A DNA stretch of 64,000 bases from Flavobacterium taihuense (lineage in GTDB: Bacteria > Bacteroidota > Bacteroidia > Flavobacteriales > Flavobacteriaceae). A program made the translations under genes and the position numbers. Shown here piece after piece: positions 51,380 through 59,254 of this stretch. A model generated the notes under the pieces. It was not told where the DNA came from, made no database searches, and saw nothing but the letters and a program-made list of their open reading frames with translations. The stretch lies in assembly GCF_019351435.1 (NCBI RefSeq), contig NZ_JAHWYN010000006.1, positions 62,001-126,000 of the forward strand, given 5' to 3'. The stretch's first letter is position 1. Each line of letters starts with the position of its first letter.

Positions 51380-53303
51380 CTATAAGATCTATTTTACCTT
51401 TTGTTTTCAATTCACGAAGCTTTACAATCTCGAAAACAATTGGTGTTACTAATAATACATAAATCGTGGAAGTAATGGTACCTCCAATTAGTGGGACAGT
51501 AATGGGAAGCATTATATCGGATCCTGTTCCTGTTGCCCAAAGAATGGGAATTAATCCAAATATGGAAACCGAAACAGTCATCAATTTTGGTCTTAACCTT
51601 TTGGCAGAACCATCAATAATATATTGTTTCAATATTTCTTCAGTTATGGTTTCCTTACTATTTCCGTACTTTTCTACCATTTTATTCATTGCTTCATTCA
51701 AATAGATGGTCATTAACATCGCCGTTTCGATAGCCATTCCAAACAGAGCAATAAATCCGACGGCAACAGCAACGGATAAATTGATTCCATAAAAATAAAC
51801 CATAAATATTCCTCCAATTAGAGCAAAGGGTACTGTAATCATTGTGATTAACGCCTCTTTCATAGAATGGTAAGTAAAATATAAAACTAGAAATATAATG
51901 ACCACAACAATAGGCAGTATTAAACTTAATGTTTTGTTGGCTCGAATTTGATTTTCCCATTGTCCGCTCCATTCCACATAATATCCTTTTGGCATTTTAG
52001 TCATCATTGCATTGAGTTTCTTCTGCGCTTCTTTTACCGTACTTCCTAAATCACGTTCCCGAACGTTGAACAACACAGTGCCACGAAGCATTGCATTTTC
52101 GCTGTTTATCATTGGAGGGCCATCACTTATTTTTACATTAGCTACAGTTTCTAATGGTATTGGACCAAAATCCATTGTTTGCACTTGTAGTTTTTTTAAG
52201 GCTTCAATGCTATTTCTGTATTCTTGTGCATATCGTGCATTGACTGAAAAACGCTGTCTTCCTTCGATAGTCGTGGTGAGTTTCATACCTCCAATTGAAG
52301 CTTCAACTACGTTATTTATATCATCTATGGTTAGTCCGTATCTGCCAATAACGTCTCTTTTTGCTTCAATATCAATATATTTTCCGCCCGTAATCGGTTC
52401 GGCATACAAATCTTTTACACCAGAAGTTCCTTCCAATGTTTTTTTAATTTTTTGAGCCAAAACATTGATAGTATCTAAACTTGCTCCGTAGATTTTTATT
52501 CCCACATCGGTTCTAATTCCTGTCGAAAGCATATTGATGCGGTTGATGATAGGTTGCGTAAAACCATTGGTCACGCCAGGGATTTGCAGTTTGTTGTTTA
52601 TTTCGGTGATAATATCATTTTTGGTTTTGTCTTCTCGCCATTCTGCTTGAGGTTTTAACAAAATAATTGTTTCCACCATACTTATTGGACTGTTATCCGT
52701 TGCCGTATTTGCCCTGCCTGCTTTTCCAAGCACGTGAGCCACTTCGGGAATTGATTTTATCAATTTGTCCTGAACTTGAAGAATTCTTTTTACTTCGGAG
52801 TTGGATACATCAGGCAAAGTGACTGGCATAAACAATACAGATCCTTCATCTAAAGGGGGCATAAATTCGGAACCAAGCCTTGTAAACATCAATACGCCAA
52901 TCAGCAATGCAATGATGTTGATGCCCAATACCGTTTTCCTCCATTTTAAACAAAAAATCAAAATGGGTGTATAAATGCTTTCTATTTTTTTGTTAATTGG
53001 GTTTTTGTCTTCTGGGCGAAGTTTTCCTTTTAGTAAAAAACTAATTAGCACTGGTACAAGTGTAATGGCTAAAAAGGCATCAACTATCAGTATAAACGAT
53101 TTCGTCCAAGCTAATGGTCCGAATAATTTGCCTTCCATTCCTGTGAGAAGAAATACAGGCAAAAAGGATGTAATTACAATTATTGTTGAGTAGAAAACAC
53201 CTGGACCAACTAATTTTGAAGAGCTTTCTATAAGCTTCAACTTATCTTCAGGAGATAGTGGATCGTTTTCTTTTTTGAATATATTTTTAATTTTATTTTT
53301 CAT
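51366..53303 (-). CDS. CusA/CzcA-type RND pump, C-terminal half
   Basis: A 645-residue protein that corresponds to CusA from just before TM5 to the end. An N-terminal amphipathic helix (KNKIKNIFKKENDPLSPEDK) precedes TM5/TM6 (YSTIIVITSFLPVFLLTG, LIVDAFLAITLVPVLISFLL), then the second periplasmic porter domain (SEFMPPLDEGSVLF) and TM8-12 (ending TSTIYVLLVTPIVFEIVKL). It lacks any N-terminal half, which is encoded by the next gene upstream, 11 bp away. Both halves have intact starts and stops. Confidence 0.93.
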   Translation of the reverse strand: MKNKIKNIFKKENDPLSPEDKLKLIESSSKLVGPGVFYSTIIVITSFLPVFLLTGMEGKLFGPLAWTKSFILIVDAFLAITLVPVLISFLLKGKLRPEDKNPINKKIESIYTPILIFCLKWRKTVLGINIIALLIGVLMFTRLGSEFMPPLDEGSVLFMPVTLPDVSNSEVKRILQVQDKLIKSIPEVAHVLGKAGRANTATDNSPISMVETIILLKPQAEWREDKTKNDIITEINNKLQIPGVTNGFTQPIINRINMLSTGIRTDVGIKIYGASLDTINVLAQKIKKTLEGTSGVKDLYAEPITGGKYIDIEAKRDVIGRYGLTIDDINNVVEASIGGMKLTTTIEGRQRFSVNARYAQEYRNSIEALKKLQVQTMDFGPIPLETVANVKISDGPPMINSENAMLRGTVLFNVRERDLGSTVKEAQKKLNAMMTKMPKGYYVEWSGQWENQIRANKTLSLILPIVVVIIFLVLYFTYHSMKEALITMITVPFALIGGIFMVYFYGINLSVAVAVGFIALFGMAIETAMLMTIYLNEAMNKMVEKYGNSKETITEEILKQYIIDGSAKRLRPKLMTVSVSIFGLIPILWATGTGSDIMLPITVPLIGGTITSTIYVLLVTPIVFEIVKLRELKTKGKIDLIDVKE

Positions 53304-53314
53304 CTTATTTCCAA

Positions 53315-54595
53315 TTACTGGTTATTATCCATTTCTTCCTGTTTCTCCGAAATTGTCCTGTATGCATTCTCTACCATTACGATACCATCATCAACGACAA
53401 CGCCAATTGCCAGAGCAATACCCGTTAATGACATAATATTGGAAGAGATACCAAAAGCTTCCAACAGTATAAATCCGATAGCAACAGAAATGGGTAATTG
53501 TATCAGAATAATAAGCGCACTTCGCCAATGAAAAAGGAACAATAAAACAACTATAGAAACGGCAATCATTTCTTCGATTAAAGTGCCTTTGACTGATTCT
53601 ATTGCTTTTTCAATCAATTCGCTTCTGTCATAAGATGTTTTAAAAGTAACTCCTTCAGGTAATCCTTTTTCGACTTCTTTCATTTTTTCTTTCACAGCAG
53701 TAATTACCTTATCGGCATTTTCGCCATAACGCATTACTACAATTCCGCCAACAACTTCACCATTACCATTTTCATCAAAAATACCTAGTCTCAAATCGCC
53801 ACCCATTTGTATTGAACCAATATCTTTAACTTTTACCGGAACGGAATTATAGTTTTTAATAGCAATGTCTTCTACATCTTTTACGTTTTTTATGTAGCCT
53901 AAACCTCGGATAATGTAGGCCATATTGCTCATTTCAAATTTTCGACCACCAACATCGTTATTGCTGGTCTTGACGGCATTCATCACTTCCATCATATTCA
54001 CGTTATAGTATTGCATTTTCAATGGATCCAACACTAATTGATATTGTTTTTCAAATCCACCAAAAGAAGCCACTTCGGCAACTCCCGGAACGGTTTGCAA
54101 GGCAAATTTCACATACCAATCTTGCAAGGCTCTTTGTTCTCCCAAGTCCATACCATTCGCATTTAAATGATACCAAAAAACGTGACCTACACCTGTACCA
54201 TCAGGACCCAAAGTTGGAACTACATTTTGAGGCAACAAGCGTTGAGCATAATTTAACCTTTCTAAAACCCGGGTTCTTGCCCAATATATATCTACATCAT
54301 CTTCAAAAATGATATAGACAAAGCTCATCCCGAACATTGAGGCAGCACGAATATTTTTAATTTTAGGAATACCTTGCAGGTTTGAAACCAAAGGATAAGT
54401 GACTTGATCTTCCATTACTTGTGGGCTTCTTCCCATCCACTCCGTAAAAACAATCACTTGATTTTCGGATAAATCAGGTATGGCATCAATAGGGTTTTGT
54501 TGTACACTGTAAATTCCCCAAGCAAATAAGCTAGCAGAAACCAACAATACAACGGCTCGATTTCGTAGTGAGAATGTTATTAATTTTTCTACCAT
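53315..54595 (-). CDS. CusA/CzcA-type RND pump, N-terminal half
   Basis: A 426-residue protein equal to the first part of CusA: TM1 (~15-32), the porter domain with PIDAIPDLSENQVIVFTEW and ASFGGFEKQYQLVL, TM2-TM4, and the TM4 motif GVVVDDGIVMVENAYRTISE with the heavy-metal-RND acidic pair. It then ends at KQEEMDNNQ, in the cytoplasmic linker before TM5. The rest of the pump is in the following gene. Together 426 + 645 gives a normal CusA length. Confidence 0.93.
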   Translation of the reverse strand: MVEKLITFSLRNRAVVLLVSASLFAWGIYSVQQNPIDAIPDLSENQVIVFTEWMGRSPQVMEDQVTYPLVSNLQGIPKIKNIRAASMFGMSFVYIIFEDDVDIYWARTRVLERLNYAQRLLPQNVVPTLGPDGTGVGHVFWYHLNANGMDLGEQRALQDWYVKFALQTVPGVAEVASFGGFEKQYQLVLDPLKMQYYNVNMMEVMNAVKTSNNDVGGRKFEMSNMAYIIRGLGYIKNVKDVEDIAIKNYNSVPVKVKDIGSIQMGGDLRLGIFDENGNGEVVGGIVVMRYGENADKVITAVKEKMKEVEKGLPEGVTFKTSYDRSELIEKAIESVKGTLIEEMIAVSIVVLLFLFHWRSALIILIQLPISVAIGFILLEAFGISSNIMSLTGIALAIGVVVDDGIVMVENAYRTISEKQEEMDNNQ

Positions 54596-54610
54596 TATTT
54601 TTAATTTAGT

Positions 54611-55177
54611 TTAGTTAATTTGCTTTTTAACACTCCCACATTTTAGCATTTTGCTTCCATAATAAGGGTTTTTTACTTCTTTGCTTGTGCTTAACCACGC
54701 ACTTCCTTTGTCATACATTGGGCAAAACTGCTCATATAATGTGTTTGCAGTTCCTGTAATGGCAAGCAAATCGCTCATATCTTTGCTCAATGTTTTGAAA
54801 TGTTCTCTTTGATGATCTATAGGGCTTTTTACAATGTGTTCTGCGTGCTCGGTTGCATCTGCAATAATTTCGATAAGTTTCATTTGTTGCATACCTTCAT
54901 AATTTTTTCTATTAAATGCCTTTAGGGATGCTATCAACTTTGACCCTGCTTGAGCCGCTTTTTTGGCATCATCATTCACCAAAGCATCTTTTAAATTGAA
55001 GTAATCACTTAAAATCGCCTCCGCTTTCGCATCGCTTTTTATAGTCATTTTGCTATGATCCATTTTCTTACTGTCCATTTTCATTGTGTTGTGGTTGTGG
55101 TTGTGTCCATCTTGTGCGTTCACATAGGTTACTGCTAACAATAGTATTGTTGCTATACTCATTTTTAATTTCTTCAT
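54611..55177 (-). CDS. His/Met-rich secreted DUF3347 protein
   Basis: A 188-residue protein with a signal peptide (to VNAQD, ~22) and a His/Met-rich segment just after ([20 protein letters not shown]), probably a copper-binding loop. DUF3347 follows ([40 protein letters not shown]) with [12 protein letters not shown] and [12 protein letters not shown] at the end. It sits 15 bp upstream in reading order of nothing but the RND N-terminal gene, so it is probably cotranscribed with the pump. Confidence 0.87.
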   Translation of the reverse strand: MKKLKMSIATILLLAVTYVNAQDGHNHNHNTMKMDSKKMDHSKMTIKSDAKAEAILSDYFNLKDALVNDDAKKAAQAGSKLIASLKAFNRKNYEGMQQMKLIEIIADATEHAEHIVKSPIDHQREHFKTLSKDMSDLLAITGTANTLYEQFCPMYDKGSAWLSTSKEVKNPYYGSKMLKCGSVKKQIN

Positions 55178-55200
55178 CTTTTTTTATTTTTAAATATTAA

Positions 55201-55659
55201 TTATAAACTGTCTTTTAGTTGTGAAATCCAATCCAATACTTCTTTTTTTTGAGTGGCTGAAAGGGTTGCGTTTTTATGGATCATAGTGTAGGACGACAAA
55301 GGCATTTCGTTTGATTTGATTTGTTTTGCAATTCTATCTAATTTATTATTTTGTTTACGGGCACTATAATTTCCCCATTCATTGAAATTCAAATTTTCTT
55401 TTCCGGCTGCAATATGACTTTCCATAAAAAACCGAGAGGGTTGAATGTAAGAGTACCAAGGATAATAGGTGTTGTTACTATGGCAATCATAACAAGAGGT
55501 ACGTAATATGGTTTCTATGTTTTTAGGTACATTATACACTTTTGTAAAATTGCCAGTTATATCCTGCTCAAAACTTATGTTTCGAGCAGGTTGATATAAC
55601 TGCATCAACAAAAAAATAATTAACCCTATAAAAAGTATCTTTTTGATGATTATTTTCAT
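55201..55659 (-). CDS. Membrane-anchored haem-binding domain (CxxCH) protein
   Basis: A 152-residue protein with an N-terminal anchor (KKILFIGLIIFLLMQLYQP) and one haem c motif, CYDCH at ~58-62, followed by SNNTYYPWYSYIQPSRFFMES, 20 residues of the PF14376-type haem-binding domain, and a Met (NEMPL) that may be the sixth ligand. It may pass electrons to or from the copper oxidases, or sense redox state; inferred. It is the intact version of the frameshifted gene at 40790-41247. Confidence 0.85.
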   Translation of the reverse strand: MKIIIKKILFIGLIIFLLMQLYQPARNISFEQDITGNFTKVYNVPKNIETILRTSCYDCHSNNTYYPWYSYIQPSRFFMESHIAAGKENLNFNEWGNYSARKQNNKLDRIAKQIKSNEMPLSSYTMIHKNATLSATQKKEVLDWISQLKDSL

Positions 55660-55660
55660 T

Positions 55661-56212
55661 CTAGTATTCTTTTTTTATAGAACCGCAAGTAGCCATATCT
55701 TTTCCAAAATAAGGGTTTGTAATTTCTTTGGTTTCGCTTATCCAAACAGCACCTTTGTTGTCATCTGCCATTGGGCAAAAATCCAGATAAAGTTTTTGAT
55801 TGGTTCCGAATAATTGAATTAAGTCTTCCATATCCTTACTTAAAGTTACAAAGTGTTCTCTTTGGTGTTCTATCTTTCCTCCATTATCTCCAATATGCTC
55901 TGCGTGTTCTTTTACATCATCTGCTATACTCATATAAGTTTCCATCTGGTCGGAAGAAACCTTTTCCATACCAGTTTTTGCCATCGTCTCTGACAATACT
56001 TTTCCCGCATCAGCCGCAGCATCAGAATCATCATTTGCCAATGAATTTTTAATTGCCAAATAATTTTTCACAATAATATCAATTGAGAAGTCGGATTGTG
56101 CAACAAGTCCAGTTGTTGATTCTGTTTTGACCGTTTCTTCTTGTTTGTTTTTTTGGCCACAAGAAACTAATACGAATGCCATCGCAATGGCTGAAAGAAT
56201 TAAATTTTTCAT
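55661..56212 (-). CDS. DUF3347 lipoprotein
   Basis: A 183-residue lipoprotein (VLVSC lipobox, Cys18) with a DUF3347 domain (VKNYLAIKNSLANDDSDAAA, EHAEHIGDNGGKIEHQREHF) and the metal-ligand end (CPMADDNKGAVWISE, PYFGKDMATCGS). Its leader is nearly identical to that of 41809-42366. It lies 1 bp from the haem-binding gene, as does the corresponding gene in the other block, so the gene pair was copied together. Confidence 0.87.
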   Translation of the reverse strand: MKNLILSAIAMAFVLVSCGQKNKQEETVKTESTTGLVAQSDFSIDIIVKNYLAIKNSLANDDSDAAADAGKVLSETMAKTGMEKVSSDQMETYMSIADDVKEHAEHIGDNGGKIEHQREHFVTLSKDMEDLIQLFGTNQKLYLDFCPMADDNKGAVWISETKEITNPYFGKDMATCGSIKKEY

Positions 56213-56273
56213 TTTGTTTATTTTTAAATTGTTATTGATAAAGTATTTTTAAATTTTGTAAAAGTGTACCGTT

Positions 56274-57767
56274 TTATGAAACCTGAAATTGTCCCATCAT
56301 ACCAGTTTCCTCGTGTTCTAAATTATGGCAGTGAAAAACGAATTTTCCTGTATAACCATTAAATGGGACTAAAACTTTTACTTTTTCGCCCGGCATACAC
56401 AAAGCCATATCCTTCCATCCTTTTTCTAAAGCTGTAAGTGTACCTCTTCCGCCAATTCGATTTAGTATTTGAAATTGTACACCGTGCAAGTGCATTGGGT
56501 GTGGTTCTGCACCGTTTGTGTTATCAAAAGTCCAGATTTCGACTGCTCCATTGTTAACTAATTCATCAATTCTATTTGCGTCATAGCTTTTATTATTGAT
56601 TGTGTGCATCATCATTCCTGACATTGAACCACTATCCACATTAGAGATTTCAAAACTTCTAGTTTTAGTAGCCATACTTTCGGTTAATTGAGAAATGGAA
56701 GAAAGAGTAGTTGGAATGCTAAAATTGTCAACCACTTGTGTAGCGACTTTGAATTTCATTATTTTAAATTCCTGTGTTCCTTGTGCATTTCCACCAACAA
56801 AAGTTTTACTGATTAAAAATAATTCTGAATTCAGCCCCATTGAACTAAAATCAATTATTAAATCAGCACGTTCTCCAGGAGCAATAATCAGACTGTTTAC
56901 TGTTTGTGGTGTTGCCAATAAGCCACCATCATTGCCAATAACTGTAAATGAAGCTCCATTTGATAGCGCTAAATTGTAAATTCTTGCGTTAGAACCGTTT
57001 AGTATTCTCACTCTATATTTTGCAGTTTCAACATTGTGAATTGGAGCATATACACCGTTAACAAGTATGTATTGCCCCATTAAACCCGTCATTTGATCCA
57101 TCATTGTAGGTGCATAAGGAATGCTTCCTCCTGAAATTCTTTTATCTTGAATTACCAATGGTAGTTCTCTATTACCTGATGGTAAATTCAATGCTGCTTC
57201 TTCACTGTCATTGACGATAATTAAGCCTGCTAAACCTTGAAAAACTTGTTTGCCTGTTGTTCCTTCAGCGTGTGGATGGTACCAATACAATCCGGCTCTT
57301 TGATTTACCGTAAAATTATAATTAAAGGAACCTCCAGCATTGATGAAATTTTCGGGATGTCCATCCATATTAGCTGGTATTTTTAGTCCGTGCCAATGAA
57401 TGTTGGTTTTTTCGTTTAATTGATTTACAAAGTTTACATTCATAGATTGACCACTATTTAGTTTCATAGTAGGGCCAAGTAAGCTACCTAAACTATAACC
57501 TAACCCTTTGATGCTTCCAAATCCATTACTATTTACTGTAACATTTTGTGCTGTAAGGATAGTTGTCCCACCAACAATTGGAGGAATTGCAAATAGGGCT
57601 GAAAAGTTACCTTCTGTTACTGGAACTGGTTGCCCCATATTCATATTTCCTCCCATATCCATATCCATATTGCTATTTGAACAAGAGGAAAGAAACGGAA
57701 TACTGCTACTTACTAATATGGCAGTAGTTGATAAACCAGATAATTTTATAAAATTTCTACGTTTCAT
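56274..57767 (-). CDS. Tat-exported multicopper oxidase (CueO/SufI-like)
   Basis: A 497-residue oxidase with a Tat signal (RRNFIKLSG at 3-11) and a Cys at SSCSNS (~29) that may also be lipidated. A short Met-rich stretch follows (MDMDMGGNMNMGQ). Copper ligands are HWHGLKIP at ~124, YWYHPHAEG at ~161, HPMHLHGVQF at ~424 and HCHNLEHEETGMM at ~481. It differs from the other oxidase in the cluster by its length, export route and lack of a barrel. Likely role is Cu(I) oxidation in the periplasm. Confidence 0.93.
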   Translation of the reverse strand: MKRRNFIKLSGLSTTAILVSSSIPFLSSCSNSNMDMDMGGNMNMGQPVPVTEGNFSALFAIPPIVGGTTILTAQNVTVNSNGFGSIKGLGYSLGSLLGPTMKLNSGQSMNVNFVNQLNEKTNIHWHGLKIPANMDGHPENFINAGGSFNYNFTVNQRAGLYWYHPHAEGTTGKQVFQGLAGLIIVNDSEEAALNLPSGNRELPLVIQDKRISGGSIPYAPTMMDQMTGLMGQYILVNGVYAPIHNVETAKYRVRILNGSNARIYNLALSNGASFTVIGNDGGLLATPQTVNSLIIAPGERADLIIDFSSMGLNSELFLISKTFVGGNAQGTQEFKIMKFKVATQVVDNFSIPTTLSSISQLTESMATKTRSFEISNVDSGSMSGMMMHTINNKSYDANRIDELVNNGAVEIWTFDNTNGAEPHPMHLHGVQFQILNRIGGRGTLTALEKGWKDMALCMPGEKVKVLVPFNGYTGKFVFHCHNLEHEETGMMGQFQVS

Positions 57768-57835
57768 TTGGGTTTATTTAAAGATTTTTTTACCAAAGGG
57801 TCTAGAAACCCTACAGGTTTTATTAATTCAAGAAA

Positions 57836-58471
57836 TTAATGTTTATGATCTTCTTCCTTTTTTTGATTATTCATTTCTTTCATTTCCATTCCACATTTAG
57901 GACATTCCCCTTTGGTATCAGCGGTTGAACCATCCATTGGGCAAACATATTTTGTCACAATTTTAGTTTTAGGTTGACTGCCTTTTAGTGCGTGGGTATC
58001 GACTGTTTCAGTAATTTTTACCATTCCCGTTCCACATTTAGAACATTTTCCTTCAGTTTTAGAAGTTGAACCATCTGTAGGGCAAACGTATTTAGTTACC
58101 ATTTTGCTTCTAGGTTGACTGCCTTTTAGAGCGTGGGTATCTACTTTTTCGGTAGTTTTTACCATCTTCATTGCACATTTAGAACATTCACCTGGGTTAT
58201 CAGAAGTTGATCCATCCATTGGACAAACATATTTGGTTACCGTTTTAGTCATCGGTTGACTACCTTTTGTGGCGTAAGTAGGTACTTTTTCGGTAATTTT
58301 TGTCAATACCATTCCACATTCAGGACATTTTCCTGAACTTGGATTCATCTTGTCCGGGTGGGTAGGGCAAACGTAAATTGTTTCAGGACTTTCTTTTTTT
58401 GTAGCTTTTTGAGCTGATACTGATGTGATTGCTGTTAAGAAAACGCTTAATATGATAATTAAATTTTTCAT
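57836..58471 (-). CDS. Secreted protein with four heavy-metal-binding domains
   Basis: A 211-residue protein with a signal peptide (to VSAQK, ~21) and four heavy-metal-binding domains of the type YVCPMDG..GEC.KCGM.M, the first more divergent (YVCPTHPDKMNPSSGKCPEC). Three are joined by near-identical 47-residue linkers (KVDTHALKGSQPKTK). Each domain has three Cys plus Met, so up to four metals may be bound. The tail is His/Lys-rich (NNQKKEEDHKH). Likely a periplasmic metal buffer; inferred. Confidence 0.87.
   Translation of the reverse strand: MKNLIIILSVFLTAITSVSAQKATKKESPETIYVCPTHPDKMNPSSGKCPECGMVLTKITEKVPTYATKGSQPMTKTVTKYVCPMDGSTSDNPGECSKCAMKMVKTTEKVDTHALKGSQPRSKMVTKYVCPTDGSTSKTEGKCSKCGTGMVKITETVDTHALKGSQPKTKIVTKYVCPMDGSTADTKGECPKCGMEMKEMNNQKKEEDHKH
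57923..58345. repeat. 141 bp tandem repeat inside the four-domain gene
   Basis: Equivalent codons (Ser-Thr of the GST motif) lie at 57923, 58064 and 58205, exactly 141 bp apart. Units 2 and 3 are most similar. Unit number could vary by slippage without loss of frame. Confidence 0.85.
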
Positions 58472-58634
58472 TTTATTTGATTTTATGAAACAAGGTAATG
58501 CCTTCGTCGAAATTTTCGATTTAGTGAGTTACAGTTTCGTTAATAAGTTTAGATAATTTTAAATTGAACACGCTAAAGCATAAGTAAACAATAGCAAAAA
58601 GCCATAATTTAATAGTTGATTAGGTGATAAAATA

Positions 58635-58750
58635 GATGATTTAAAAGCAAGAATTGCTTTCGATTTGACACACTTGTGGCTGTCAAAATTTGATTTAGCT
58701 TATTTTTGGTATAAGCCATAAGGAATTGAAACCTGAAGAAATGGAGGTTT
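58635..58750. repeat. Dispersed repeat, copy 2 (3' end of Cys-rich unit)
   Basis: The counterpart of 43468-43580. The hairpin AAAGCAA-gaa-TTGCTTT (58643-58659) has the same stem with a different loop. The remaining gap 58472-58634 to the four-domain gene is AT-rich and I see nothing else in it. Confidence 0.75.
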
Positions 58751-59066
58751 CGTAATTGTGAAATTTTTGTTTTTCTGACGCGAAATTAAAAAGATTGCTA
58801 TTAAATTTCAACTCATTGATAGCAACTGTACAACTGCTACAAGAAGTCGCACAAGCACATTTTGAATGATTGCATTTACCACCGCAACCGTCGTGGTTTT
58901 TATTTTTTGAATGACTGTCATTTTTGCAACAATCATCATTATCCATTCTTGAAGAAGTTTCTTTTGCAGCAGAATGCTTAGATGAATTATTTTCACACGC
59001 AAAAGAACTACTTGGTATCAATAAGAATCCAAATAATATAATTACTATAATGTGAAATTTATTCAT
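58695..59066 (-). CDS. Cys-rich secreted protein, copy 2
   Basis: A 123-residue paralogue of 43525-43881: signal peptide (to SFACEN), a Cys/His/Lys-rich middle (DDCCKNDSHSKNKNHDGCGG, KCNHSKCACATSCSSC) with twelve Cys, and the same C-terminal end (SISSGFNSLWLIPKIS). It is the first gene of the minus-strand copper cargo and has its own -7 box. A metal-chelating role is inferred from Cys content and context. Confidence 0.75.
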   Translation of the reverse strand: MNKFHIIVIILFGFLLIPSSSFACENNSSKHSAAKETSSRMDNDDCCKNDSHSKNKNHDGCGGKCNHSKCACATSCSSCTVAINELKFNSNLFNFASEKQKFHNYETSISSGFNSLWLIPKIS

Positions 59067-59085
59067 TTTGTACTTTAATTTGTAA

Positions 59086-59093
59086 CAAAATTA
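59086..59093 (-). promoter_or_regulatory. -7 promoter box of Cys-rich unit 2
   Basis: TAATTTTG on the minus strand, 20 bp before the ATG; same octamer and spacing as upstream of the paralogue. No TTTG -33 element at the expected distance, so an activator may be needed. Confidence 0.55.
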
Positions 59094-59254
59094 ATCAAAT
59101 TATATGTATTGTTTACTAATCAATTGTTAAAAAATATATTTTTCGCTGCACTTTCTTAACAAGTTAGATAATTACGCCTCAGAAGCCAAAAATTAAGGTG
59201 CATTTCAAAATTTACCGCTAAACAAAAAGGAGTGTTTTGTTATCACCAATAAAA

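Noticed and set aside
51366-54595. RND pump as a simple frameshifted pseudogene
   Set aside because: The halves have separate in-frame starts and stops, plausible termini and an 11 bp spacer; no single indel joins them directly without adding codons.
57923-58345. 141 bp tandem units as a mobile or satellite element
   Set aside because: They are in frame in one gene and encode a known metal-binding domain; domain duplication explains them.
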